Below are positions 33,196 through 41,951 of a stretch of 64,000 nt of DNA, piece by piece. The position numbers and the translations under genes are program-made. Position 1 is the first letter of the stretch. Every line of letters begins with the position of its first letter. The stretch is taken from positions 236,580 through 300,579 of the forward strand of contig NZ_SMMX01000004.1 of assembly GCF_004345005.1 (NCBI RefSeq). The letters are read 5' to 3'. The DNA is from Extibacter muris (lineage in GTDB: Bacteria > Bacillota > Clostridia > Lachnospirales > Lachnospiraceae). The notes under the pieces are model-generated. The model ran no database searches, was not told where the DNA came from, and saw only the letters and a list, made by a program, of their open reading frames with translations.

Positions 33196-33849
33196 TTAGC
33201 TGCGTTCCCCGAGCATAATTTCTTTCGGCCTCTCCATATGTGCCACGATTGCATTGTTGACAGCTTCGATGTCACCTGATTTCATAGATCTTATGATATC
33301 TTCGTGCTCCCTCAGCGTCTCCGCTACACGGCCAGGATGCATCAATGATGAGATTGCCATGTTCCTGATACGATGGATATACATGCCGAACATCTCATCA
33401 AATGCAGAGTTGCCTGCATAGGACACGAGCATCAGATGAAACTGGTTGTCACACTCGACAAAGCGGGTCATATTATTATCCTCCGCCGATTTGACGAGCT
33501 TCCCCATAAGCCCTTCCAGATCCGTGAACAGCTCTCCGGCTTTGTCTGAATCTGCCTCTCTCGCCGCAAGCATCGCACAGTATCCTTCGATTGCGGTGCG
33601 GACTTGAAACGTCTCTACGATATCCCTCACTTCCATTTCATGCAGCATAAACCCTTTGCTCGGTATGATATCGATATACCCCTCCTGCACAAGTCTCTGC
33701 ACAGCATCTCTGAACGGTGTCCTGCTGATGCCTATCTCGGCAGCGATCTTTGTCTCGGAATAGATTTCCCCAGGTGTAAATTCATTGTTCAGGATCTTCT
33801 CTTTCATGTACTCATATGCCTGCATCTGCAGTGGCTTCAGTAGCTTCAT
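33196..33849 (-). CDS. GntR-family regulator (FadR/FCD type)
   Basis: A 217-residue regulator. The N-terminal winged helix has PGEIYSETKIAAEIGISRTPFRDAVQRLVQEGYI (about residues 23-56). The C-terminal FCD-type helical domain carries the metal-binding pattern with RTAIEGYCAML, FHLMLVSYAGN and REHEDIIRSMKSGD, where D/H residues bind metal and an organic acid. The start at 33849 has GAGGGGG upstream. It stands between two copies of the palindrome CGGTATACCG and so probably represses the genes on both sides in response to a sugar acid. Confidence 0.92.
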   Translation of the reverse strand: MKLLKPLQMQAYEYMKEKILNNEFTPGEIYSETKIAAEIGISRTPFRDAVQRLVQEGYIDIIPSKGFMLHEMEVRDIVETFQVRTAIEGYCAMLAAREADSDKAGELFTDLEGLMGKLVKSAEDNNMTRFVECDNQFHLMLVSYAGNSAFDEMFGMYIHRIRNMAISSLMHPGRVAETLREHEDIIRSMKSGDIEAVNNAIVAHMERPKEIMLGERS

Positions 33850-33987
33850 CGTGGTTTCCCCCTCAATATTCGTTCTATAGTAAAGCATATAATAATTTCT
33901 GTCAGCGGGTCAAGTTTCTTCTCCCTAAAACATGCACAATAATAGATGATGATATATAGTAAATATTATGAAATTCCTATTTTTCCA

Positions 33988-34016
33988 TTGATCGGTATAC
34001 CGGTATTTGTTATCAT
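33988..34016 (+). promoter_or_regulatory. Promoter of the rightward sugar-acid genes with operator in the spacer
   Basis: TTGATC (33988-33993) and TATCAT (34011-34016) are 17 bp apart. The palindrome CGGTATACCG (33993-34002) lies between them, so a bound repressor would block RNA polymerase directly. Confidence 0.65.
33992..34003. promoter_or_regulatory. Operator TCGGTATACCGG (right copy)
   Basis: It matches the left site at 33081 in 11 of 12 bases. Palindromic core CGGTATACCG. Candidate binding site of the GntR regulator encoded between the two. Confidence 0.7.
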
Positions 34017-34062
34017 GCTATTATGATGCAGGTTGCATATGCAGCGGAAAGGAATATAAACT

Positions 34063-34812
34063 ATGGACAAAATCGGTTTTATCGGCCTTGGAATCATGGG
34101 GACTCCAATGGCATTGAATTTACTTAAGCACCACGTAGAGCTACATGTATATGATGTAAGGGAATCGCTCTCAGACCGTCTCGTCTGTGAGGGCGCTGTC
34201 AAGTCCACTCCTGAGCGGATCGGAAGTACATGTAATGTCATATTTCTCATGCTCCCAAACGGCGGCATCGTAAAAGAGGCCTTATTTGCCGAAGGTGGTG
34301 TCTGCACGGCCATCGCCCCCGGAACCGTCGTCTGCGACATGAGCTCTGTAGCGCCGGAGGACTCCCACTACTGCTTCCGTCTCCTTCAGGAAAAGGGCTG
34401 CTTTTTTCTGGATTCGCCTGTAAGCGGAGGAGAGCCGAAAGCGGTTGACGGTACGCTGTCCTTTATGGTCGGCGGCGATGATGCGACATTTCACAAAGTC
34501 CTCCCCTATCTGGAAATGATGGGCTCCAGTGCTCTTCTTGTCGGCGGTACGGGTAGCGGAAGCATCGCCAAGCTGCCGATGATTCTGGAACGCAATTTTA
34601 AACCGGGCGGCCCCATCTACATCAATCACAAGGATATTAAGAATGTAGTAGAAGAAGCGCACCTGATCGGCACTCCGATACCGCTCACTTCCCAGCTCTT
34701 TGAAATCATGCAGGTCATGAAGGTAAAAGGGCATATGGGAGAAGACCACGGCGGGATTGTACAGTATTTTGAAAATCTGGCCGACTGCAAGGTACAGAAA
34801 CGGGATATCTGA
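34063..34812 (+). CDS. Beta-hydroxyacid dehydrogenase (LtnD/GarR-like) with internal deletion
   Basis: An NAD(P)-dependent dehydrogenase of the 3-hydroxyisobutyrate family, which here would oxidise a four-carbon sugar acid or reduce tartronate semialdehyde. GFIGLGIMGTPMALNLL binds the cofactor and DSPVSGGEPKAVDGTLS is the substrate loop. After the catalytic Lys in GSGSIAKL the chain jumps straight to PMILERNFKPGG, so about 45 residues of the long interdomain helix, including the conserved Asn after the Lys, are missing in frame. The length is 249 against the usual 290-300. The protein is probably inactive or misfolded. It is followed by a kinase gene of the same pathway. Confidence 0.8.
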   Translation: MDKIGFIGLGIMGTPMALNLLKHHVELHVYDVRESLSDRLVCEGAVKSTPERIGSTCNVIFLMLPNGGIVKEALFAEGGVCTAIAPGTVVCDMSSVAPEDSHYCFRLLQEKGCFFLDSPVSGGEPKAVDGTLSFMVGGDDATFHKVLPYLEMMGSSALLVGGTGSGSIAKLPMILERNFKPGGPIYINHKDIKNVVEEAHLIGTPIPLTSQLFEIMQVMKVKGHMGEDHGGIVQYFENLADCKVQKRDI

Positions 34813-34847
34813 ACTGTAAGGGAAAAGGAAGAGAGGAATGAACAGCC

Positions 34848-36130
34848 ATGAATACAGATGTACTGAACGAATATCAACGGCCCGACGAATCAGCGGCCGA
34901 CAGGCTGCTGGCAGATGAGATAGCATCATTTCAGGGGAAGATCGTCGTGCTGGACGACGATCCGACCGGGACGCAGACGGTCCACGGCGTCTCCGTGTTC
35001 ACACGCTGGGATTACGGCAGCATAAGAGAAGGCTTTGAAGAACAGGGAAAGCTCTTCTATGTCCTGACGAACTCCAGAGCGCTCTCCTCTGCGGAAAGTG
35101 CCGCGGTACATGAGGAGATTGCCCGTACGGTCCACCAGATCTCCGAGGAGGCAGGCACCCCTTATCTCATCATAAGCAGGAGCGACTCGACGCTCCGCGG
35201 ACACTATCCGCTTGAGACGGAAGTACTGAAGGATACATATGAGACATATGCCGGCCATACCATCGACGGCGAGGTGCTGTGCCCGTTCTTCAAAGAAGGG
35301 GGGCGCTTCACCATAGACAATATCCATTATGTAAGGGCCGGGGACGAGCTTATCCCTGCTGCCGAGACAGAATTTGCCAGGGATACCACCTTCGGATATG
35401 CTTCTTCTGATCTGAGGCAGTATGTAGAGGAAAAGACAGAGGGCCGGTACCCCGCCGGCGATGCCATATGCATTCCGTTGCGCCTGCTCCGCAATGCGGA
35501 TACGACCGGCGTCGAATCACTTCTGCTCTCAGCGTCGGATTTCCGGAAGATTATCGTGAACGCAGCCGACTACTGCGATCTGAAGGTGTTCTGCACGGCA
35601 TTGTACCGCTCATCCTGATCGGATCCTACACCGGCAAGACGACAGCCCAGCTTGGCATGCTGGAAGGGTTGGACGGAATCGAGCTGCTGGAATTTAACTC
35701 GGACCTTATTACCGACCCGGAGGCCCTTGAAACGGAACGGCAACGGATATTGTCCCTGGCCTCCTCCTGCATCCGTGAAGGCAGGCATGCGGTCATCTAT
35801 ACGAAGAGGAAGAAGCTGATATATGACAGTGACACGAAGGAAACCGTCTTAAAACGTTCTGTATCCATATCAGATGCCCTGCAGTCCTTTGCCGTGCAGA
35901 TAGATACGGCACCCTCCTTCCTCATCGCCAAAGGCGGCATCACTTCCAGCGACATTGCCACGAAAGCGCTGCATATCAGGCATGCTGTGGTGCTCGGCCA
36001 GGTGGCACCCGGCATCCCCGCCTGGGAGACGGGGCCCGACAGCCGGTACCCGGGCATCCCCTATATCATCTTCCCGGGCAATGTAGGCGAGGCCGGCACG
36101 CTGAAACACGTCATCTCCTTTTTTGTGTAG
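34848..36130 (+). pseudogene. Four-carbon acid sugar kinase (OtnK/DUF1537), broken by deletion and frameshift
   Basis: The N-terminal half (34848 to about 35608) has VVLDDDPTGTQTVHG and ISRSDSTLRGHYPLE, the substrate domain of 3-oxo-tetronate kinases. It stops at 35618 after TALYRSS. The C-terminal half lies in the next frame from about 35605 to 36130 and has LILIGSYTGKTTAQL, KGGITSSDIATKAL and FPGNVGEAGT, the nucleotide domain. Between TALYR and LILIG about 40-60 residues normally present are absent, so a deletion with frame change has occurred. With the neighbouring dehydrogenase it would have phosphorylated a C4 sugar acid. The gene is not expected to work. Confidence 0.85.
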
Positions 36131-36141
36131 ATATATTCAGA

Positions 36142-36175
36142 CGTGCAGGATAATGTGTAAGCACAATCCTGCACG
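36142..36175 (+). terminator. Terminator after the broken kinase gene
   Basis: Stem CGTGCAGGAT/ATCCTGCACG with a 14-base loop, then TTTTCTT on the plus strand. Confidence 0.85.
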
Positions 36176-36208
36176 TTTTCTTGTCTAGTGAAGCGTCCTG
36201 CTCCCTTC

Positions 36209-37198
36209 CTAGCCGTCTTTCCTCTCCTTTTCCATCAATACTTCCTGCCTTCTTTCGTCATGCGTAAAGCCGTATCTCTCGTAGAACGCTCCCGCGTCTT
36301 CTGTGTGCAGCACCCCGTGCAGGCTGCCCACATCCTCCATGACAGCATCCATCAGGAGCGTGCCAAGTCCTTTCCCCCTGTAGTCCTCGTCGATAATCAC
36401 ATCCATCAGATAAAAGGTAGTGGCAAAGTCGGTAATAATACGGGCATATCCGACCATGTATCCTTCTCTGTCATACACGCCATAGCAGACAGAACCTTCC
36501 ATCGCCTTCCTGATCATCTCTTCAGAACGCGTCCCGGCCCAGTACGACTGGCGCATCAACTGTACGATGCGTCCAAAATCCAGCTTTTCCTTGTCCCTGC
36601 TCACATGGAACGTTTCTGTTCCGCCGTGCTTTTCCGCCCTCTCTTTCGCTATCTTCTCGATGCTGCCCTGTTCTACAGCCTTCCTGAGCTGCCTCGTATA
36701 AGGGAATGCCTCTGCCTCCATCTGCCCGTATGTAAGCTGGAGGTCATATTCCAGTGGCAGCCATGTGCCGATCGGAGCTTCATTATGCTGTATGAGGGCT
36801 TCCATCTTGTCAAGCGCATGGACAAGCTTAGCCTCTCCTGTCCTGCCCGCCTCCAGCTCATCAAAGAGGGCGTCAAGCCTCTTTCTTCTGTCCGCCGGAA
36901 GCATCTCCGTTACACGCCGTACGGCGCTTTCCTCCGTCTGGCGGTCCTCTTCCTTCTTCTCGAAGCATGGGATATCTCCGGTGACAGCTTCTCCCAGGTC
37001 ATGGAACAGGCACATCTCCATCACCTTCTCCTTATCCAGATCCGGAAACTCCTCCTGCACAAGCCATGCAAAGACACAGAGACGGTACACGTGTTCCGCC
37101 ACGCTCTCCCTCCGACCGCCGGATGTGAAGGAGTGCCTGACCGTACATTTAAGCCGCTCCGCCACAGACATGAAATCCAATAACGTCTTGTTATCCAT
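36209..37198 (-). CDS. HD-domain hydrolase fused to a GNAT acetyltransferase
   Basis: A 329-residue two-domain protein. Residues about 1-190 are an HD domain close to YfbR/HDDC2 5'-deoxynucleotidases: His in ESVAEHVYR, HD in CLFHDLGEAVTGDI and Asp in HALDKMEALIQHN. Residues about 200-325 are a GNAT domain with the acetyl-CoA loop VIIDEDYRGKGLGTLLMDAV and FYERYGF. Both active sites look complete. The first half may cleave deoxynucleoside monophosphates, and the second acetylates an unknown amine. The link between the two activities is not evident. Gene lies upstream of no close partner; YjbQ is 4 bp away on its upstream side. Confidence 0.85.
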   Translation of the reverse strand: MDNKTLLDFMSVAERLKCTVRHSFTSGGRRESVAEHVYRLCVFAWLVQEEFPDLDKEKVMEMCLFHDLGEAVTGDIPCFEKKEEDRQTEESAVRRVTEMLPADRRKRLDALFDELEAGRTGEAKLVHALDKMEALIQHNEAPIGTWLPLEYDLQLTYGQMEAEAFPYTRQLRKAVEQGSIEKIAKERAEKHGGTETFHVSRDKEKLDFGRIVQLMRQSYWAGTRSEEMIRKAMEGSVCYGVYDREGYMVGYARIITDFATTFYLMDVIIDEDYRGKGLGTLLMDAVMEDVGSLHGVLHTEDAGAFYERYGFTHDERRQEVLMEKERKDG

Positions 37199-37202
37199 CC
37201 TA

Positions 37203-37607
37203 TCAGCCCTCTATAATCTTTACATAGAATCTCCGGTTTCTTGGACCGTCAAATTCACAGAAGTACAAGTCCTGCCAGATGCCAAGCAGCAGATCTGCGT
37301 CGTGGAGAATCAGAGTCTGGGAAGGGCCAATGAAGCTCGTCTTGATATGTGCATGGGAATTGCCTTCCACATGCTTATAATAGTCTGCATCCGTCGGCAC
37401 CGCGCGTTCCATGCCGCAGAGCATGTCATGGACGACGTCCGGGTCGGCATTTTCATTGATCGTGAACCCTGCCGTCGTATGTGGCGAGTACACGACCACG
37501 ATGCCCTGTTCCAGCCCGCTTTTTCTGATATCTTCACGTACCATGTCCGTCACTTTGGACATCTGCTGTGCCCCTTTTGTTGAAATGCTGTGTTCATATA
37601 GATACAT
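37203..37607 (-). CDS. YjbQ family protein (UPF0047)
   Basis: A 134-residue protein of the YjbQ family, for which a side activity of thiamine phosphate synthase has been reported. VVYSPHTTAGFTINENADPDVV carries the conserved His and Asn-Glu, and EGNSHAHIKTSFIGPSQ the second His pair that binds metal. The C-terminal GIWQDLYFCEFDGPRNR is standard. It is between the patatin gene and the HD-GNAT gene, all leftward. Confidence 0.93.
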   Translation of the reverse strand: MYLYEHSISTKGAQQMSKVTDMVREDIRKSGLEQGIVVVYSPHTTAGFTINENADPDVVHDMLCGMERAVPTDADYYKHVEGNSHAHIKTSFIGPSQTLILHDADLLLGIWQDLYFCEFDGPRNRRFYVKIIEG

Positions 37608-37622
37608 CTTTTTCCCTCCTTG

Positions 37623-38480
37623 TTATCTGTCGAGATACTCCATCAGGTTTCCAAATTCCCTTTTCATGAGATGATAGCCGTGCTGATAGAATTCCATAAG
37701 CGTGTCGTAGTTCTTTTCCAGCCGCGATACGGTCGGAATAAGCGGGCGGAGTACGAAGATCCTCCCTTCCTCTTCCATCTGTTCGACGAGGCGCATCGCT
37801 TTGTTGTATTCAAAATTCCGCCGTATCGTCGTCCTGACGAGGTTCGGATACTTCCGGTAGGCCCGGCGGTATACATTGGCCAGCGCCTTTGAAGTCATCT
37901 TCTTGCGGTACCCCGGATTCCTTGTCAGCATGAGGACAATCTTCTCATTGCCGAGTTCTGACGCCCTCTTCACAGGTATGGAATCGGCCAGTCCGCCGTC
38001 CAGGTACGGAATGCCGTCGATATTCACGATAGGCGAGACGAGGGGCATGCTGCTGGATGCCCGGCACAGCTTCATGAGCCTCACTCTGTCTCTGTCCTCT
38101 TTCATATATTCTGCCTGTCCGGTGACACAGTTGGTCGTCACGATCTCGCACTCCATATCGGAGGCAAAGTATGTGTCGAAGTCAAATGGAAAAATCTCAT
38201 TCGGATATTTGTCAAACACCATGTCCATATCGAGCAGGCTCTTTTCTTTTATGAACTTTGCAAATCCATGGTAGTAGTCATATTCCTTCTCTTTGTGTAT
38301 CATACAGTCCCTCGTCCTTCCGGGCTGCCTTGATACGTAATCCACGCCGTTGCACGCTCCCGCTGAGACTCCTATGACATGTGACAGATACACGTCCCTC
38401 TCCATGAGATAATCCAGTGCGCCTGACGTGAATACGCCCCTTGTGGCACCGCCTTCCAGTACGATCGTCGCTTTCTTCAT
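37623..38480 (-). CDS. Patatin-like phospholipase family protein
   Basis: A 285-residue lipid acyl hydrolase of the YjjU/RssA group. It has the oxyanion loop EGGATRGVFTSGALDYL (residues about 8-24), the nucleophile Ser in GVSAGACNG (about residue 40) and the catalytic Asp in YLDGGLADSIP (about residue 157). No signal peptide is visible, so it is cytoplasmic or membrane-associated. It follows the deaminase gene by 19 nt and may be part of the same transcript, though a link with methionine salvage is not clear. Confidence 0.9.
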   Translation of the reverse strand: MKKATIVLEGGATRGVFTSGALDYLMERDVYLSHVIGVSAGACNGVDYVSRQPGRTRDCMIHKEKEYDYYHGFAKFIKEKSLLDMDMVFDKYPNEIFPFDFDTYFASDMECEIVTTNCVTGQAEYMKEDRDRVRLMKLCRASSSMPLVSPIVNIDGIPYLDGGLADSIPVKRASELGNEKIVLMLTRNPGYRKKMTSKALANVYRRAYRKYPNLVRTTIRRNFEYNKAMRLVEQMEEEGRIFVLRPLIPTVSRLEKNYDTLMEFYQHGYHLMKREFGNLMEYLDR

Positions 38481-38499
38481 CTATACTCCTCGCTTTCTG

Positions 38500-39768
38500 T
38501 TACCGCATACGCCCGATGATTTCATTTGCCTTTGCATACACTTCCTCCGGTTCTGCTCCTATATGGAAGGTCCCGTTCTCATACAGCACGTTCCCATTAA
38601 CCATCGTAAGCACTATATTCTGCTTGCTGCCGCTGTATACGATATTTTTCGTAATGTTGTTCAATGGCTGCATGTTAGGCTGGTGCAGATCGATTATGAT
38701 CAGGTCTGCGCATTTGCCTTCTGCCAGCACATCACAGTCCTTAAGGCCCATGGCATGCGCCCCGTTTACCGTCGCCATCCTGAGCACCTCCGCCGCGTCA
38801 ACGGCAGACGCATCGTGCTCCCTGAGCTTGGCAAGCCCTGTTACGAGGAACATCTCCCGGAACATGTCAAGGCAGTTATTGCTTGCCGGCCCGTCTGTCC
38901 CGATGGCAATCGGAATCCCTTTATCCATCATCTTCCTTATCGGTGCGATGCCGCTGGCAAGCTTTGTGTTGGATCCGGGATTCGTCACCACATACAGGCC
39001 CTTTTCCGTGAAGATATCCAGATCTTCCTCTGTCATATGCACGCAGTGGTAGCCGCCTCCGCCGTAATCATAGATGCCAAGGCTGTCAAGCAGCGCGGTC
39101 GGCGTCTTGCCGTATCTGCCGATACACTGCTCCACTTCCTCCCTGGTCTCTGAATTGTGCAGATACACCGGCGCCTTATACTTGCGGGCCAGCCCCGCAA
39201 GCCCTTGAAGCAGTTCCATCGACGTCGTATACTCCGCATGGGCCCCGAAGCAGAAGCTGATAAGCTCATGATAGGAATTCAGCTCCTTATACCACTGTTC
39301 TTCCTCCTTCAGCGACTGGCTGAAATTGTTCATGGCGCCGCAGAGCACGGTCCTGAATCCGCAGTCTGCAGATGCTTTCGCGACGCTGGCGGGATCCATA
39401 TACATGTCAAAATTGGCTGTGATGCCGCTCGTCACATATTCCATGACCGCCAGCCTGGACAGATGGTACATATCGTCCGGTGTAAGCTTTGCCTCCATCG
39501 GGAATACCTGTTTGTCCAGCCAGTCCAGAAGGGGCAGGTCATCTGCGTACGACCTGAGGAACGTCATGGCGGAATGTGTATGGGCATTCTTAAAGCCAGG
39601 CATCACCACATTGCCTTTTACATCGATTTCCCTGTCCCACACGGTCTCTGTATCTTTCCGGGGACCTGTATAGGTGATATGGCTGCCCTTTACCCATACT
39701 TCCCCTTCCTCTATGCCGGACCCCGCCTGCATAGAAAGGATTCTGGCATTGTAAAGCCTTATATTCAT
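38500..39768 (-). CDS. mtaD: Amidohydrolase, methylthioadenosine/S-adenosylhomocysteine deaminase-like (MtaD)
   Basis: A 422-residue metal-dependent deaminase of the TRZ/ATZ family. The metal His pair is in FKNAHTHSAMTFLR (about residue 60), other ligands in FGAHAEYTTS, YHCVHMTEED and the Asp in IGTDGPASNNCLDMF (about residue 288). The family converts MTA to methylthioinosine and SAH to S-inosylhomocysteine. Its start overlaps the PNP stop by four bases, and PNP in turn overlaps mtnA. This grouping supports the MTA role. Related guanine or cytosine deaminases cannot be ruled out by eye. Confidence 0.85.
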   Translation of the reverse strand: MNIRLYNARILSMQAGSGIEEGEVWVKGSHITYTGPRKDTETVWDREIDVKGNVVMPGFKNAHTHSAMTFLRSYADDLPLLDWLDKQVFPMEAKLTPDDMYHLSRLAVMEYVTSGITANFDMYMDPASVAKASADCGFRTVLCGAMNNFSQSLKEEEQWYKELNSYHELISFCFGAHAEYTTSMELLQGLAGLARKYKAPVYLHNSETREEVEQCIGRYGKTPTALLDSLGIYDYGGGGYHCVHMTEEDLDIFTEKGLYVVTNPGSNTKLASGIAPIRKMMDKGIPIAIGTDGPASNNCLDMFREMFLVTGLAKLREHDASAVDAAEVLRMATVNGAHAMGLKDCDVLAEGKCADLIIIDLHQPNMQPLNNITKNIVYSGSKQNIVLTMVNGNVLYENGTFHIGAEPEEVYAKANEIIGRMR

Positions 39769-40610
39769 GATATGTCCCCCTCGTCCAGCCTGTTGACTAT
39801 GGCTGTCAGCAGAGAGCGGAACCGTCCGCTCACGACATCTTCCACCTGGTTGACGTCTTCCGTCACATCGTGGTCAAGTACCCTGTCCGCACTCAGATTC
39901 GTCGCCAGGGACAGGCAGAGGACGTCCATCCTGCAGTGGGCTGCCGTAATCGCCTCCGGGACGGTGGACATGCCTACCATATCCGCACCGAGAAGGCGCA
40001 TGGCCCGGATTTCTGCCGGCGTCTCAAACTGTGGTCCGGGTGCGAAAAAGTAGGTTCCCTCCTGAAGAGAGAATCCAAGCTCTACCGCCGTTTCTTTCGC
40101 CAGCTTGCGCAGCGAAGGCGTATATACGTCGTTCATGCTGAAGAACCGCTCACCGAATTCCGGGATGTTTTCCCCACGCTGCGGGGATACCCCGCACAGG
40201 TTGATGTGATCCTTGATGACACAGATATCGCCGGTCTCAAAGTTGAGATTGACGGCACCTGCCGCATTCGTAAGAATCAAGGTGCGGATGCCGAGAAGCT
40301 TGAATACGTAGACCGGCATCCTGAGCTCTTCAAAGCTGTACCCTTCATAATGGTGGAACCTCCCTGCCATGCAAAGTACCCGCCTGTTCCCGAGCGTGCC
40401 GCACACAAGCTTGCCGGCATGTCCCGGTGCTGTGGAGACGAGAAAACCCGGGATATCTTTATAGAATATCTCTGTCTTATCCATAATCTCATTTTCAATC
40501 TCACCGAGGCAGGTACCGAGGACGACACCGACGGTTGGCGGCGTCCCGATCCGTTCTCTTATATGATCCGCGATTTTCCTGTAGCATTCATAGTCCGGTC
40601 TTTTCTTCAT
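39765..40610 (-). CDS. Purine nucleoside phosphorylase (PNP-I family; possible methylthioinosine phosphorylase)
   Basis: A 281-residue trimeric-type PNP. It has [13 protein letters not shown] with the phosphate Ser replaced by Thr-Cys, the base and ribose loops [13 protein letters not shown], and [29 protein letters not shown] with the Glu that holds purines, plus TNLSAD. It splits purine nucleosides with phosphate. Between an MTA deaminase-like gene and mtnA, the natural substrate could be methylthioinosine, giving methylthioribose 1-phosphate for MtnA. Overlaps of four bases on both sides show tight coupling. Confidence 0.9.
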   Translation of the reverse strand: MKKRPDYECYRKIADHIRERIGTPPTVGVVLGTCLGEIENEIMDKTEIFYKDIPGFLVSTAPGHAGKLVCGTLGNRRVLCMAGRFHHYEGYSFEELRMPVYVFKLLGIRTLILTNAAGAVNLNFETGDICVIKDHINLCGVSPQRGENIPEFGERFFSMNDVYTPSLRKLAKETAVELGFSLQEGTYFFAPGPQFETPAEIRAMRLLGADMVGMSTVPEAITAAHCRMDVLCLSLATNLSADRVLDHDVTEDVNQVEDVVSGRFRSLLTAIVNRLDEGDIS

Positions 40611-41710
40611 CTTCTTATCTCCTTCTGATCAAACAATCTTCTTATACTTTCCTCATACGGTGCCTCCAGTATGCCTTCTTCTGTCACGATACCGGTTATG
40701 AGGCTGTGGTCTGTAACATCAAATGCCGGATTATAGCACTTTACGCCGTCCGGCGCCATCGGATGCTTATAATACTTCTTCTTTATCTCTTCTTCCTCTC
40801 TCAGCTCGATTTCTATCCCGTCACCTGTAGTACAGTCCATATCTATCGTGGAGGAAGGTCCGAGCACATAAAATGGGATGCCGTAATACTTCGCCAGGAC
40901 CGCGACGCCGCTCGTTCCGATCTTGTTCGCCGTATCTCCGTTGGCAGCCACACGGTCGCAGCCTACGAAGCAGGCCTGTACCCATCCGTTTTTCATGACG
41001 GTAGCAGCCATATTGTCGCAGATGAGCGTCACATCGATCCCTGCCTGCAGCAGCTCATAGGACGTAAGCCTGGCCCCCTGGAGCAGCGGCCTCGTCTCAT
41101 CTGCATATACTTTGAACTTCATGCCGCGCTCCGCCCCGAGCATGAGCGGGCCGAGCGCCGTTCCATAGCGGGAAGTCGCAAGCGGTCCCGCATTGCAGTG
41201 GGTAAGGATGCCGTCGCCTTCCCGGATAAGGCTCAGGCCATATTCAGAGATGGCCCTGCACATGGCGATGTCTTCTTCCTGTATGTTCCGGCACTCCCGG
41301 CCAAGCACGTCAAGAACTCCGCCGCGGCCCTCCTGCATATGTGCCCTGGCCGTCTTAAGCATCCTTCGGATGGCCCAGCTTAGGTTTACTGCTGTCGGCC
41401 TGGAGGAATCGAGGTAGTCCCCGTAAGCCGTAAGCTCTCTCATAAAGGTATCCATATCCTCCGCCTCTATCTGCCGGGCCAGGCAGTACATGCAGCAGGC
41501 CGCGCATATTCCTATGGCCGGCGCGCCGCGCACCTTCAGATTCCGTATGGCATCATACATCTCCCCGGGTGTTCCAAGCTCCAGCAGGACCTTCCTTGCC
41601 GGAAGTTCGGTCTGGTCTATGATGACGACTTTTTTCCCGTCGCTGCTCAGCCCTACATTTTCAGCCTTGCCATACCCTGTCGCTTTTGTTCCGTCCATGA
41701 TGGCTTCCAC
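40607..41710 (-). CDS. mtnA: S-methyl-5-thioribose-1-phosphate isomerase
   Basis: Converts methylthioribose 1-phosphate to methylthioribulose 1-phosphate in methionine salvage. The 367-residue protein has the eIF2B-like fold with [16 protein letters not shown], the catalytic Cys in [19 protein letters not shown] (about residue 170) and Asp in [19 protein letters not shown] (about residue 250). The start could be MEAIMDG or the second ATG (MDGTKA); GGAGG lies upstream of the first. It is the first gene of the three-gene overlapping operon. The later salvage enzymes (MtnB, MtnK, aldolase) are not in the window. Confidence 0.95.
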   Translation of the reverse strand: MEAIMDGTKATGYGKAENVGLSSDGKKVVIIDQTELPARKVLLELGTPGEMYDAIRNLKVRGAPAIGICAACCMYCLARQIEAEDMDTFMRELTAYGDYLDSSRPTAVNLSWAIRRMLKTARAHMQEGRGGVLDVLGRECRNIQEEDIAMCRAISEYGLSLIREGDGILTHCNAGPLATSRYGTALGPLMLGAERGMKFKVYADETRPLLQGARLTSYELLQAGIDVTLICDNMAATVMKNGWVQACFVGCDRVAANGDTANKIGTSGVAVLAKYYGIPFYVLGPSSTIDMDCTTGDGIEIELREEEEIKKKYYKHPMAPDGVKCYNPAFDVTDHSLITGIVTEEGILEAPYEESIRRLFDQKEIRR

Positions 41711-41951
41711 CTCCTATCTGTATTTTCAAGGTTTTTGCCTAAAATGTCAACCCATAGCTTAAGCCTTGCTATTTCCTTACATATTTGATAATATAAGCAA
41801 TGGAACGTCCGTGTATACTGGCGACGTGCAGCTTAATCAACAGCACCTGGCCTTCCCCGGAAGAAATGATATGCGTTGTCTATGTGTTGAATTTCCTGCG
41901 GGCGCGGAAGGTGCACATTGAAATCAGATAAAATATAAGGAGATAGATAGT

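Noticed and set aside
39157..40628. Long plus-strand open frames opposite mtaD and PNP
   Set aside because: They are mirror frames of well-supported genes, carry no recognisable motif and lack ribosome sites.
41711..41951. Possible SAM riboswitch or S-box ahead of mtnA
   Set aside because: No CUUAUCAAGAG or CCGGCAAC-type core and no terminator hairpin could be found on the minus strand.
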